IMG/VR virus record: IMGVR_UViG_3300021130_000163
Span: 1 to 35,792 of that record
Strand: one strand, 5' to 3'
DNA from: a virus
DNA length: 35,792 nucleotides
Of the stretch, positions 15,627 through 23,560 are shown piece after piece. The notes beneath the pieces were generated by a model that was not told where the DNA came from, did not search any database, and was given only the letters and a program-made list of their open reading frames with translations. The translations under genes were made by a program, and so were the position numbers. The first letter of the stretch is position 1. Every line of letters starts with the position of its first letter.

Positions 15627-16121
15627 ATGTTGTTCTGGTTATTAAAGTTTTTACCTGCAATGTTGATTCATGGTTTCATGGGTCTGGCATTATTAGCAGT
15701 TGCACTGTCGTTTATTCCATTCGTGCCATATAAAATAGTTTTAAAATGGGGTGGAATCGCAGCAGTTGCTTTAGGATTATTCCTAGAAGGTTGCTTGCTT
15801 ACACAACAAGCATGGGAAGCACAAGTTGCTGCTCTACAAGATAAGATCAAAGAATCAGAAGCGAAAGCTGCTACGATTAATACTGAGATTGTAGAGAAAG
15901 TTGTAACTCAAGATAAAGTTATTAAAGAGAAAGGTGATCAAATCATTAAGTATATCGATCGCGAAGTTACAAAAGTTGATAGCACTTGTACTATACCAGA
16001 AGTTGTAATTAAAGTGCATAATGCTGCTGCTCTTAATCAATCGCTTGATGTAGAACAGCCATTAACACCAAGTACAGTTGTAGATACTTCAGCTCATAAT
16101 GCAGCGGCGGTGCCAAAATGA
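15627..16121 (+). CDS. i-spanin-like inner-membrane lysis protein (Rz-like)
   Basis: A 164-residue protein with two hydrophobic segments in its first 56 residues (about 8-30 and 35-56), followed by a long periplasmic-type coiled coil (about 60-125, EAQVAALQDKIKESEAKA ... EKGDQIIKYIDREVTKV) and a polar tail containing a single Cys (STCTIPE). This plan, with the downstream small lipoprotein overlapping its stop, is that of a phage i-spanin, which joins the inner membrane to an outer-membrane o-spanin and fuses them at lysis. Having two membrane segments and not one is a variation. The ATG at 15627 is used because it directly follows the preceding stop and starts the first hydrophobic segment. 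Confidence 0.75.
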   Translation: MLFWLLKFLPAMLIHGFMGLALLAVALSFIPFVPYKIVLKWGGIAAVALGLFLEGCLLTQQAWEAQVAALQDKIKESEAKAATINTEIVEKVVTQDKVIKEKGDQIIKYIDREVTKVDSTCTIPEVVIKVHNAAALNQSLDVEQPLTPSTVVDTSAHNAAAVPK

Positions 16122-16378
16122 AAAAAATAATCCCACTATTATTGATCTTATCAGGTTGCGCTACAGTTCCAGTAGAACGCCATTTTCCAGAAGCACCAAA
16201 AGAACTTATGGAAAAATGCGGAAATTTACAGACAATTGATAAGCAACAAGTTGTTTTTAGCGAGTTTTTAAAAACAGTTACAACAAATTACACTCAGTAT
16301 TATCATTGCGTTAATTTATTGAATGGTTGGCAAGATTGGTATGTTCAACAGAAACAAAACTTTGATTCTGTAAAATAA
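16118..16378 (+). CDS. o-spanin-like outer-membrane lipoprotein (Rz1-like)
   Basis: An 86-residue lipoprotein with the signal MKKIIPLLLILSGC, lipobox Cys14, then ATVPVERHFPEAPKELMEKCG, a Pro-containing stretch typical of o-spanins. Two further Cys are present. It starts four bases before the i-spanin stop (ATGA), the usual arrangement for a spanin pair. In lysis the lipidated protein sits in the outer membrane and contacts the i-spanin coiled coil. Confidence 0.8.
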   Translation: MKKIIPLLLILSGCATVPVERHFPEAPKELMEKCGNLQTIDKQQVVFSEFLKTVTTNYTQYYHCVNLLNGWQDWYVQQKQNFDSVK

Positions 16379-16384
16379 TAAATA
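16377..16384 (+). promoter_or_regulatory. Possible T4-type late promoter (near match)
   Basis: AATAAATA differs by one base from the T4 late promoter core TATAAATA. It lies 31 bases before the ATG of the next gene in a 36-base intergenic gap, a position suitable for a promoter. The A+T-rich context makes chance matches likely. Confidence 0.35.
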
Positions 16385-16414
16385 ACTCAAGATAACCAAT
16401 AAAGAGAATAACAA

Positions 16415-16759
16415 ATGGTAGACTTCGAAAGTCGATTAGGTAAAATAGAAGCTGAGTTGGCTGGAATGAGAGAGAAGATTTCTTTCTTCAATGTCATTTA
16501 TGAGAAGTTCGATAAAACTCTTGACAAACTAGACGAACGTCAATTAGAAGATCGCAAAGAAATCAATGAAATGATGTCAGTTCTTCAAGATAATATTATG
16601 AGGGAAATTAAATCTTTGCGTGAAGAAATGGCAAAACAACACATTATAGAAAATAAAAAGATCGACGAATTAAATAGATGGCGTTGGTTTGTAATTGGTG
16701 GCGTTGCAGTCATTTCTTGGGTTATTTCAAAATCAATTGAGTTTATGACTCACAAATAA
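16415..16759 (+). CDS. Coiled-coil protein with C-terminal membrane anchor
   Basis: A 114-residue protein. Residues 1-85 are a long charged coiled coil (for example ESRLGKIEAELAGMREKIS and KTLDKLDERQLEDRKEINEM), then WRWFVIGGVAVISWVIS forms a membrane segment at about 90-107. The plan resembles hemolysin XhlA-type phage lysis accessory proteins, which have the same order and size. It follows the spanins and ends the lysis region. A near-consensus late promoter lies upstream. Confidence 0.6.
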   Translation: MVDFESRLGKIEAELAGMREKISFFNVIYEKFDKTLDKLDERQLEDRKEINEMMSVLQDNIMREIKSLREEMAKQHIIENKKIDELNRWRWFVIGGVAVISWVISKSIEFMTHK

Positions 16760-16779
16760 TTTGCTTTTACAGTTGTGAC

Positions 16780-16802
16780 GGCGCATACTAGACGTATGTG
16801 TC
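16780..16802 (+). terminator. Candidate hairpin terminator at module boundary
   Basis: A 9-base-pair stem (GGCGCATAC with GTATGTGTC, two G-U pairs) closes a five-base loop, followed by a T-rich stretch (ACTTTATTCTTT). It lies in the 65-base gap between the last lysis-region gene and the primase, where late and replication modules meet. The T-run is interrupted, so confidence is modest. It could instead shape translation of the primase. Confidence 0.4.
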
Positions 16803-16824
16803 ACTTTATTCTTTGGTTTATATT

Positions 16825-17901
16825 ATGTCAGTTTACATTGATCGAAAATATCTTTTGCTAGTCTCATCGAGACTTGAAAGATTCGCACAAAAGAAAGATG
16901 ATCTGTTTAATTTCAGATGCCCCTTTTGCGGCGATTCTAAAAAGAACAAATTAAAAGCCAGAGGATATGTTTTTAGGAAAAACAATGATTACTTCTATAC
17001 ATGCCACAACTGCCATCTCGGAACGACATTCTCAAAGTTCCTCAAGCACATCGACAGTCACACCTACTCACAATACACACTCGAACGTTACTCCAACGGA
17101 GAGAACGGACATTCAAATTACACAAAGCCAAATTTTGACCTCGCAGGACCCAAAGCATCAGAGGTATTTTCTGGAGAAAGAGCTGATTTACAAGATAACG
17201 AACGGGAAAGTCGTGTTAATATCAGAAACTGCTCCTTCCCAGGTCTGGTTAGCGTAGATAAACTAGAGCCTGAACACTACGCTCGGAAATATATAGAAGG
17301 TAGGAAGATTCCAGAGCAATTCTGGAATGAAGTCTTTTACACTGAAAAATATAAGGACTTCATGGACACTGCTTTTCCTGATCACGGAAAAGAAGATATT
17401 CCTAATGATGATCGTATCGTATTGTTTTACACGGACAAGGAAGGCAACATCACCAATGTCACAGGTCGAGCACTTGGTCAGTCTAAAGTCCGTTACTGTA
17501 CGGTCAAAATTACAGAAGATAAAAAGCTGTTCGGATTGCACAGGTTGCAGTTCGACAAAACTGTTTATGTCCTCGAGGGTCAATTCGATTCTTTCTTTAT
17601 TGAGAATAGCGTTGCCAGCGGCGATAGTAATTTGGGCAGTTCTGCAGACTATCTTGATGCATCTGAAGTAGTTTTAGTTTATGATCGTGAGCCAAGAAAT
17701 AAAGATATCGTAAAACAAATCAACAAAGCAATTCAAAATGATTATGCTGTTGTTTTGTTTCCTGATACTATTGAAGGCAAAGATATTAATGAAATGATTT
17801 TGAGTGGAATGAGTTCTGAAGAAATTATGAGTGTTATGAAAGAAAACACGTTTCAAGGGCTTACTGCTAAACTTAAGTTTGTAGACTGGAGAAAATGTTG
17901 A
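16825..17901 (+). CDS. T4 gp61-like DNA primase
   Basis: A 358-residue primase. The N-terminal zinc-binding domain shows CPFCGDSKKNKLKARGYVF (about 31-50) and the second pair CHNC near residue 62. The TOPRIM-type core follows: YVLEGQFDSFF (near 250), a D-S-N-L-G-S-S block, VVLVYDREPRN and the late acidic VVLFPDTIEGKDINEMI. Length and motif order fit phage T4 gp61 (342 residues), which makes short RNA primers on the helicase for lagging-strand synthesis. A GTG at 16798 would add nine residues. The ATG at 16825 is preferred because related primases begin 'MSxYIDxKYL'. It overlaps the next gene by seven bases. Confidence 0.88.
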   Translation: MSVYIDRKYLLLVSSRLERFAQKKDDLFNFRCPFCGDSKKNKLKARGYVFRKNNDYFYTCHNCHLGTTFSKFLKHIDSHTYSQYTLERYSNGENGHSNYTKPNFDLAGPKASEVFSGERADLQDNERESRVNIRNCSFPGLVSVDKLEPEHYARKYIEGRKIPEQFWNEVFYTEKYKDFMDTAFPDHGKEDIPNDDRIVLFYTDKEGNITNVTGRALGQSKVRYCTVKITEDKKLFGLHRLQFDKTVYVLEGQFDSFFIENSVASGDSNLGSSADYLDASEVVLVYDREPRNKDIVKQINKAIQNDYAVVLFPDTIEGKDINEMILSGMSSEEIMSVMKENTFQGLTAKLKFVDWRKC

Positions 17902-18635
17902 AAAAGTATAAATCAATTTTTATTTCAGATGTCCACTTAGGAACTCGAGGTTGCAAAGCTGAATTGCTTTGCGACTTTCTAAAGAATAATAGTTGCGAGA
18001 ATCTATTTCTAGTCGGAGACATTATCGATGGTTGGAGATTAGAACGCAACTTCTATTGGCCACAATCTCACACAAACGTGATTCGCCGCTTTCTCACAGC
18101 AGCTAAACGTGACACTAATGTGATATACATTGCTGGCAACCATGATGAATTTCTAAGAAAATTCTTAAGATACGATATTTCTATCGGCAATATTCTAATC
18201 GAGAATCAACACATGCATACTGGCGTTGACGGTAAGAAATATCTTGTCGTTCATGGTGATATGTTTGACACTGCTATTCGCAACAAACTAAAATGGCTGT
18301 ACCATCTAGGCGACTTCTTATATGATGTTCTATTACGATTGAATGTCGTTGTAAACTTTTTCCGCAAGTCATTCGGCTACAAATATTGGAGCCTAAGTAA
18401 ATACCTCAAAGGTGTAACCAAAGAGGCTGTTTCTTACATGTCAGACTTTGAGGAATTGATAGCGGATTATTGTAAGAAACGCAATGCGGATGGTATTATT
18501 TGCGGTCACATTCATAAAGCTGATATCAAAGAAATCAATGGTATTATGTATATGAATGATGGTGATTGGGTGGAATCATGCACTGCTCTTGTTGAGCATC
18601 ATGATGGAACTTGGGAGATTATAAACTGCTTATGA
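17895..18635 (+). CDS. plcP: PlcP-like metallophosphoesterase (phospholipase C type)
   Basis: A 246-residue calcineurin-like phosphoesterase with all five metal motifs: SDVHLG (Asp12, His14), VGDIIDG (Asp42), GNHDEF (Asn82, His83), VVHGD (His120) and CGHIH (His205, His207). The family blocks GDIIDGWRL, YWPQSH, YWSLSKYLK and NDGDWVESCTALVEH match PlcP (SMc00171-type) proteins. These are often misannotated as LpxH/UDP-2,3-diacylglucosamine diphosphatase, but in marine bacteria and Sinorhizobium they cut phospholipids to diacylglycerol under phosphate limitation. The overlap with the primase (7 bases) and the ATGA junction to the glycosyltransferase put it in one operon. The PlcP call rests on remembered family similarity and the neighbour; an LpxH role is the alternative. 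Confidence 0.78.
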   Translation: MLKKYKSIFISDVHLGTRGCKAELLCDFLKNNSCENLFLVGDIIDGWRLERNFYWPQSHTNVIRRFLTAAKRDTNVIYIAGNHDEFLRKFLRYDISIGNILIENQHMHTGVDGKKYLVVHGDMFDTAIRNKLKWLYHLGDFLYDVLLRLNVVVNFFRKSFGYKYWSLSKYLKGVTKEAVSYMSDFEELIADYCKKRNADGIICGHIHKADIKEINGIMYMNDGDWVESCTALVEHHDGTWEIINCL

Positions 18636-19624
18636 AAAAGAAAATAGTTATATTTACAGATGCTTGGTATCCACAAGTAAATGGCGTGGTTACAACTTAC
18701 AGTAATCTTGTACAACACATTGATCATGACATATATGATGTTGATGTTGTTGAACCATCTATGTTTAGCACATTCAACATTCCATTCTATAAAGAAATCC
18801 AATTATCATGGTGCACTCAAAATAGAATGCGAGAAATCATTAAAGATCTTGGCGTAGTGTATCGCTACCATATCGCAACTGAAGGACCAATTGGCTATGC
18901 TGCAAAAACAGTATTAGACAGTATGGGAATTGGATACACAACTGCATATCACACTAAGTTTCCAGAATATCTAGAAAGAATGATGTTGATTCCTCATAAA
19001 TTGACGAAAAGATACATCGATCATTTCCATAAAAAATCAAGATTTGTTTTTGTGCCTTCTAAATCTGTAGCTAATGAAAATCCGCAATGGAATACGAAGA
19101 TAATTGGCAAGGGTGTTGGCGAACATTTTACACCAAGACAAAATGAAAAACTTTATAATAAAGATTCCAAAGTTCTTCTTTATGTTGGACGTGTTTCTTC
19201 TGAGAAAAATGTTGAAGACTTCTGTAGAATTTATATTCCAGGAACACATAAAATCGTTGTTGGAAATGGTCCAGACAAGAAGAGACTCAAAAGAAAATAT
19301 CCTGATGTAAATTTTGTTGGATATAAATTTGGTCACGAATTAGCTCAGTTTTATAGAAGTGCTGATGTATTTATTTTCCCTAGCAAGACAGATACTTTCG
19401 GCAATGTTATTCTAGAAGCAATGGCATGCGGTACACCTGTAGCTGCTTATGATGTAACTGGTCCACGCGATCAAATCACCAATGGTTTGAATGGTTACAT
19501 GGGCATGAGTTTAACAAATGCAGTAAACAAATGTTTTGCTTTAGATCGAAATAACGTTTATAATAGCGTTACGCATTTGACTTGGAAGAATGCAGCGGAT
19601 AAATTTATAGAGGATATATCATGA
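18632..19624 (+). CDS. Agt/MgtA-like GT4 glycosyltransferase (glycolipid synthesis)
   Basis: A 330-residue GT-B fold glycosyltransferase of family 4. The N-terminus (IVIFTDAWYPQVNGVVTTY) and PSMFSTFNIPFYKEIQLSW are hallmarks of the MgtA/Agt group. The acceptor loop ATEGPIGYAAK, the nucleotide-sugar domain start LLYVGRVSSEKN and the donor motif PSKTDTFGNVILEAMACGTPVAAYDVTGP are present. In bacteria this group sits next to plcP and adds a hexose or glucuronic acid to diacylglycerol, making phosphorus-free glycolipids. Here it starts by ATGA overlap with the PlcP-like gene, the same arrangement. An alternative role in glycan synthesis is possible. The ATG at 18632 is chosen over an upstream TTG because MKKKIVIFTD is the family's natural start. 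Confidence 0.82.
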   Translation: MKKKIVIFTDAWYPQVNGVVTTYSNLVQHIDHDIYDVDVVEPSMFSTFNIPFYKEIQLSWCTQNRMREIIKDLGVVYRYHIATEGPIGYAAKTVLDSMGIGYTTAYHTKFPEYLERMMLIPHKLTKRYIDHFHKKSRFVFVPSKSVANENPQWNTKIIGKGVGEHFTPRQNEKLYNKDSKVLLYVGRVSSEKNVEDFCRIYIPGTHKIVVGNGPDKKRLKRKYPDVNFVGYKFGHELAQFYRSADVFIFPSKTDTFGNVILEAMACGTPVAAYDVTGPRDQITNGLNGYMGMSLTNAVNKCFALDRNNVYNSVTHLTWKNAADKFIEDIS

Positions 19625-20298
19625 AAGTAAAATTAATTTCATACACACAACCAACTCATGAAATGTCAATGGATTTGAGATCAACTATGCCAAGCGATTT
19701 GGTTGCATATTGTGCTAGAGTTTCAAATCCTAGCAATCAAAAGAATAAACAAACAGCTGATAAGTTGATAAAATATCTTTTAGATAATAGACATTTTAGT
19801 CCGCTTGAGATGGTAAATGCGACTCTTGAAATAGAAACAACAAGAGATATCGCTCGTCAAATTTTAAGACATCGTTCTTTCTCATTCCAAGAGTTCAGTC
19901 AACGTTACGCTGATCCAACCAAAGACTTGGATTTCGTCACCAGAGAAGCAAGATTACAAGATCTAAAGAATCGTCAAAACAGCATCAGCGAAGGTGTTGA
20001 TCCATATGTGCAAGCAGGTTGGGATAAGATTCAAAGAGATCTTATTCAAAGCTCAAAAACAGCATATAAGTGGGCGATAGATAATGGAATCGCCAAAGAA
20101 CAAGCAAGAGCAGTCCTACCAGAAGGTCTGACGGTGAGCCGTTTATACATGTCTGGAACACTACGTTCATGGGTACACTATATACAACTGCGCAGTGCTA
20201 ATGGAACTCAAAAAGAACACATGGAAGTTGCTGTTGCTTGTGCTGAGGCAATTGCCCCAGTCTTTCCGATTATTTTAAATTTTGTAGAAAAGGTGTAA
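19621..20298 (+). CDS. thyX: Flavin-dependent thymidylate synthase
   Basis: A 225-residue ThyX. The signature RHRSFSFQEFSQRY (form RHRxxSxxExSxRY) near residues 82-95 binds FAD and dUMP, and the C-terminal block LPEGLTVSRLYMSGTLRSWVHYIQLR carries the nucleophilic-type Ser/Arg region of the family. It converts dUMP to dTMP using methylene-tetrahydrofolate and NADPH, feeding phage DNA synthesis. It is coupled by ATGA to the glycosyltransferase and followed by a MazG-like gene and ribonucleotide reductase. Confidence 0.96.
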   Translation: MKVKLISYTQPTHEMSMDLRSTMPSDLVAYCARVSNPSNQKNKQTADKLIKYLLDNRHFSPLEMVNATLEIETTRDIARQILRHRSFSFQEFSQRYADPTKDLDFVTREARLQDLKNRQNSISEGVDPYVQAGWDKIQRDLIQSSKTAYKWAIDNGIAKEQARAVLPEGLTVSRLYMSGTLRSWVHYIQLRSANGTQKEHMEVAVACAEAIAPVFPIILNFVEKV

Positions 20299-20301
20299 TA
20301 T

Positions 20302-20658
20302 ATGTTTTATGACGTGGTGAATTTCATACAGGCTTGCGATCAAGAAAAAAACGAAAAGAATCAAGAATTATATAAAAATCTAATAATTGAAGAATATACA
20401 GAGTTTCTAAACGCTGTTTCTGAGAATGATGATGTTGAACAATTAGATGCTTGTATGGATATGATCTGGGTTATTCTGGGTTATTGCCACATGAAAGGAT
20501 ATGATGTTAGTGGAGCATGGGGTGAGGTTGCTTTATCAAATCTTTGTAAAGTTGACCCAACTACAGGCAAAGTAAGAAAAAGAGAAGATGGTAAGATCCT
20601 CAAACCAGAGGGTTGGACACCACCGCAATTAGGGAAATATGTAGGAGAAAAGAAATAA
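20302..20658 (+). CDS. MazG-like nucleotide pyrophosphohydrolase
   Basis: A 118-residue all-helical protein with the MazG/HisE-type metal motif: IEEYTEFLNAV then EQLDACMDMIWVILGY, giving the E-E-x-x-E and E-x-x-D pattern. The C-terminal SNLCKVDPTTGKVRKREDGKILKPEGWTPP is typical of the phage and bacterial phosphoribosyl-ATP pyrophosphohydrolase-like group. Such enzymes hydrolyse nucleoside triphosphates to monophosphates. Here, between ThyX and NrdA, it probably adjusts dNTP pools or destroys an alarmone or non-canonical nucleotide. The substrate is not visible from sequence. Confidence 0.85.
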   Translation: MFYDVVNFIQACDQEKNEKNQELYKNLIIEEYTEFLNAVSENDDVEQLDACMDMIWVILGYCHMKGYDVSGAWGEVALSNLCKVDPTTGKVRKREDGKILKPEGWTPPQLGKYVGEKK

Positions 20659-22443
20659 ATGTCGAATAAGTATAATATAAAGATAGATTCAAGTAGAGAT
20701 TCCCTTTTTGATGAGTTAGGACTTAAGCGTATGCGAGAGTCTTACATGATGGAAAGTGAACAATCACCACAGGAGAGATTCGCATATGTATCAAACGCCT
20801 TTGCTTCAAATCAAGACCACGCTCAACGACTCTACGATTATTCCAGCAAACATTGGCTTTCTTACTCTACTCCAATCTTATCATTTGGTAGATCTAAGAG
20901 AGGCTTACCAATTAGCTGTTTCTTACCATATCTCCACGACTCCGCTGAAGGATTAGTGGATTGTTTATCTGAAGTTAATTGGCTTTCAATGTTAGGAGGG
21001 GGTGTTGGTATTGGACTGGGTATTCGTTCTGCTGATGATAAGTCTGTGGGTATTATGCCGCATCTTCGTACATATGATGCCTCGTCATTGGCATACAGAC
21101 AAGGTCGTACTCGTCGTGGCAGCTATGCTGCTTATCTCGATGTCTCTCATCCAGATATTCTTCTTTTCTTAGAAATGCGTAAACCAACTGGTGATCCTAA
21201 CATGCGTGCATTGAACTTGCACCATGGTATCAATATCACCGATGACTTTATGCACATTATTGAAAAGTGTATGTTGGATCCTGCTGCTGATGACAGCTGG
21301 CAACTAAAAGATCCACATGACCATACTGTTCGTGAAGTTGTATCTGCTAAAGAATTATGGCAGCGCATCCTAGAAACAAGAATGATGACTGGTGAACCAT
21401 ACTTACATTTCATTGATCATTCTAATAAAGCAATGCCAGAGTTTCAAAAGAAGTTAGGTTTGTCAATCAAACAATCTAATCTTTGCTCTGAGATTATTCT
21501 ACCGACAGATAAGAAACGTACTGCTGTATGTTGTTTATCTTCTGTAAATTTAGAATATTATGATGAATGGAAGAATAACAAACTTTTTCTTCGCGACGTG
21601 GCTGAGATGCTCGATAATGTATTGGAGTATTTCATTTCTCATGCTCCTAGCAGCATATCAAGAGCAAAGTATTCTGCTAGCAGGGAACGCAGTATCGGTA
21701 TTGGTGCTTTGGGATGGCACGCATATCTTCAGAAAAATAATCTATCCTGGGAATCAGCTCTGGCGGTAAGTGCTAATCATAAGATCTTCAAGCATATTAA
21801 GAAGAAGCTTGATGAAGCCAATTTAGAATTGGGTAAAGAACGTGGTGAAGCGCCAGATGCTGTTGGAACTGGTCGTCGTTTTTCACATACACAAGCAATT
21901 GCTCCAAATGCAAGCTCAAGTATTTTGATGAACAACACTTCACCAAGTATTGAACCATATCGTGCTAATGCTTATCGTCAAGATACATTGTCAGGTGCTT
22001 ATTTGAATAAGAATCGTTTCTTAGAAAAACTATTGAAGACGAAAGTCAAAGAAGAAGAACTGCAAGATGTTTGGTCAAGCATCATGGCTAACGATGGTTC
22101 TGTTGCTCACCTAGATATTCTTACTGACGAAGAAAAGGCAGTATTCAAAACTGCAATGGAAATTGATCAGCGTTGGCTTGTTCAGCATGCAGCTGATCGT
22201 CAACAATATATTGATCAGGCACAATCACTAAATGTTTTCTTCCGTCCAGATAGCGATGTAAAATATGTACATGCTGTTCATTTTATGGCTTGGAGGTTGC
22301 AGCTCAAGACAATGTATTACTGTAGATCTGAGAAAATAGGCAAGGCTGATAAGGTGTTTAAGAAAATTGAGAGAGAGATTATTAAAGAGATTGATTTAAG
22401 ATCTCTTGCGGAAGGGGAAGAGTGTCTAGCTTGTAGCGGTTAG
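20659..22443 (+). CDS. nrdA: Class I ribonucleotide reductase, large subunit
   Basis: A 594-residue catalytic subunit. Active-site Cys lie in GLPISCFLP (Cys87, with the partner at AVCCLSSVNL) and in the thiyl-radical motif NLCSEI. The finger loop PNASSSILMNNTSPSIEPYRANAY is intact, and the radical-transfer tyrosines appear as LKTMYYCRS. The C-terminal CLAC pair would accept electrons from thioredoxin. It is shorter than E. coli NrdA (761) and lacks the N-terminal ATP cone, as in many phage enzymes, so dATP feedback inhibition is probably lost. It reduces ribonucleotides to deoxyribonucleotides with NrdB (22590-23558). Thioredoxin at 24100 is a likely reductant. Confidence 0.95.
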   Translation: MSNKYNIKIDSSRDSLFDELGLKRMRESYMMESEQSPQERFAYVSNAFASNQDHAQRLYDYSSKHWLSYSTPILSFGRSKRGLPISCFLPYLHDSAEGLVDCLSEVNWLSMLGGGVGIGLGIRSADDKSVGIMPHLRTYDASSLAYRQGRTRRGSYAAYLDVSHPDILLFLEMRKPTGDPNMRALNLHHGINITDDFMHIIEKCMLDPAADDSWQLKDPHDHTVREVVSAKELWQRILETRMMTGEPYLHFIDHSNKAMPEFQKKLGLSIKQSNLCSEIILPTDKKRTAVCCLSSVNLEYYDEWKNNKLFLRDVAEMLDNVLEYFISHAPSSISRAKYSASRERSIGIGALGWHAYLQKNNLSWESALAVSANHKIFKHIKKKLDEANLELGKERGEAPDAVGTGRRFSHTQAIAPNASSSILMNNTSPSIEPYRANAYRQDTLSGAYLNKNRFLEKLLKTKVKEEELQDVWSSIMANDGSVAHLDILTDEEKAVFKTAMEIDQRWLVQHAADRQQYIDQAQSLNVFFRPDSDVKYVHAVHFMAWRLQLKTMYYCRSEKIGKADKVFKKIEREIIKEIDLRSLAEGEECLACSG

Positions 22444-22485
22444 TCCTCACAGGTAAAGACTTGCGAAGGCTAATTGGGGGATAAA

Positions 22486-22596
22486 ATGTTATATGTACTA
22501 ATTTTTATTGGTGGTGTTGTCAGTGGTCTTTTTATTGGTGCTGCTGTGATTACATACGAAGCAGTTAAAGGTATCGGGAGAGGATTAGGATGGTAA
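22486..22596 (+). CDS. Single-TM micro-protein between nrdA and nrdB
   Basis: A 36-residue product, mostly one Gly-rich membrane segment (MLYVLIFIGGVVSGLFIGAAVITY) with a short basic tail. A GGGGG-containing ribosome-like site lies just upstream, and the stop overlaps the nrdB ATG by seven bases, which supports translation. No family is recognised. It is placed in the gap that separates the two reductase subunits. Confidence 0.5.
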   Translation: MLYVLIFIGGVVSGLFIGAAVITYEAVKGIGRGLGW

Positions 22597-23558
22597 AGAA
22601 AAACTTAAAACTAACAGAAGAAAGATCATACTTCAAACCATTCAATTATCCATGGGCATATAATGCTTGGTTGAAGCATGAACAAGCTCACTGGTTACAC
22701 ACAGAAGTTCCAATGGTTGAGGATGTGAAGGATTGGAAGAAACGTCTAAATGATTCAGAAAAGAAGTTTCTAACCAACATCTTTCGTTTCTTCACACAAG
22801 GCGACATTGACGTTGCTGGTGGATATGTAAAGAACTATTTGCCACACTTCCCACAACCAGAAGTTCGTATGATGCTTGCTGGCTTTGCTGCTCGTGAAGC
22901 ATTACACATTGCTGCATATTCTCATCTTATTGAGACATTGGGAATGCCTGACTCAACTTATAATGAATTCTTGCAATATCAAGAAATGAAAGATAAACAT
23001 GACTATATTCTAAATTCTAATGCTTCTATTGCTGAAAACATCGCATTGTTCTCAGCATTTACAGAAGGTTTACAGTTGTTTAGTTCTTTCATTATGTTGT
23101 TGAACTTCCCACGTCATGGTCTAATGAAAGGTATGGGACAAATTGTTACATGGTCTATTGTTGATGAAACAATGCACTGCGAATCAATGATCAAATTGTT
23201 TAGAACATACATTGAAGAAAATCGTGAACTTTGGAATGATGAGCTGAAAGGTAAAATCTATACCATTGCTACAAAAATGGTTGAGCTTGAAGATAAGTTT
23301 ATTGATCTTGCTTTCAGCATGGGACCAATGAAAGAATTGTCAGCTGAAGAAGTAAAGCAATACATCCGTTACATTGCTGATCGCCGTTTGATTAGCATGG
23401 GTATGAAAGGTATCTTCAAAGTCAAGAAGAATCCATTACCATGGGTTGAAGAAATGATCAATGCTCCAACGCATACAAACTTCTTCGAGAACCGTGCAAC
23501 GGACTATGCGAAAGGTGCATTATCAGGCACATGGGAAGAAGTTTGGGCAAAGGGGTAA
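22590..23558 (+). CDS. nrdB: Class I ribonucleotide reductase, small subunit
   Basis: A 322-residue ferritin-like radical subunit. Metal ligands can be aligned with E. coli NrdB: Asp72 (TQGDIDV), Glu103 and His106 (REALHIAAY), a later Glu in FTEGLQLF, and Glu/His in DETMHCES. The radical tyrosine is Tyr110, seven residues after Glu103 as in E. coli (Glu115, Tyr122), so a standard tyrosyl-radical enzyme is expected. It pairs with NrdA. The ATG lies inside the preceding micro-gene. The following SOD gene starts 2 bases after its stop. Confidence 0.95.
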   Translation: MVKKNLKLTEERSYFKPFNYPWAYNAWLKHEQAHWLHTEVPMVEDVKDWKKRLNDSEKKFLTNIFRFFTQGDIDVAGGYVKNYLPHFPQPEVRMMLAGFAAREALHIAAYSHLIETLGMPDSTYNEFLQYQEMKDKHDYILNSNASIAENIALFSAFTEGLQLFSSFIMLLNFPRHGLMKGMGQIVTWSIVDETMHCESMIKLFRTYIEENRELWNDELKGKIYTIATKMVELEDKFIDLAFSMGPMKELSAEEVKQYIRYIADRRLISMGMKGIFKVKKNPLPWVEEMINAPTHTNFFENRATDYAKGALSGTWEEVWAKG

Positions 23559-23560
23559 AA

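Noticed and set aside
16967-17257. Alternative + strand frames inside the primase, nrdA and UXS genes
   Set aside because: The main frames carry full conserved motifs; the internal frames have random-looking, Thr/Ser/His-rich products.
17917-17924. TATAAATC as a late promoter
   Set aside because: It lies inside the PlcP-like coding region, differs from the consensus and has no gene start at a suitable distance.
17895-18635. Naming the metallophosphoesterase LpxH (lipid A synthesis)
   Set aside because: The blocks GDIIDGWRL, YWSLSKYLK and NDGDWVESCTALVEH, and the neighbouring Agt-like glycosyltransferase, fit PlcP better, although LpxH cannot be fully excluded without phylogeny.
22444-22485. 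Riboswitch or tRNA in the gap after nrdA
   Set aside because: The gap is 42 bases, with no cloverleaf and no conserved riboswitch core seen by eye.
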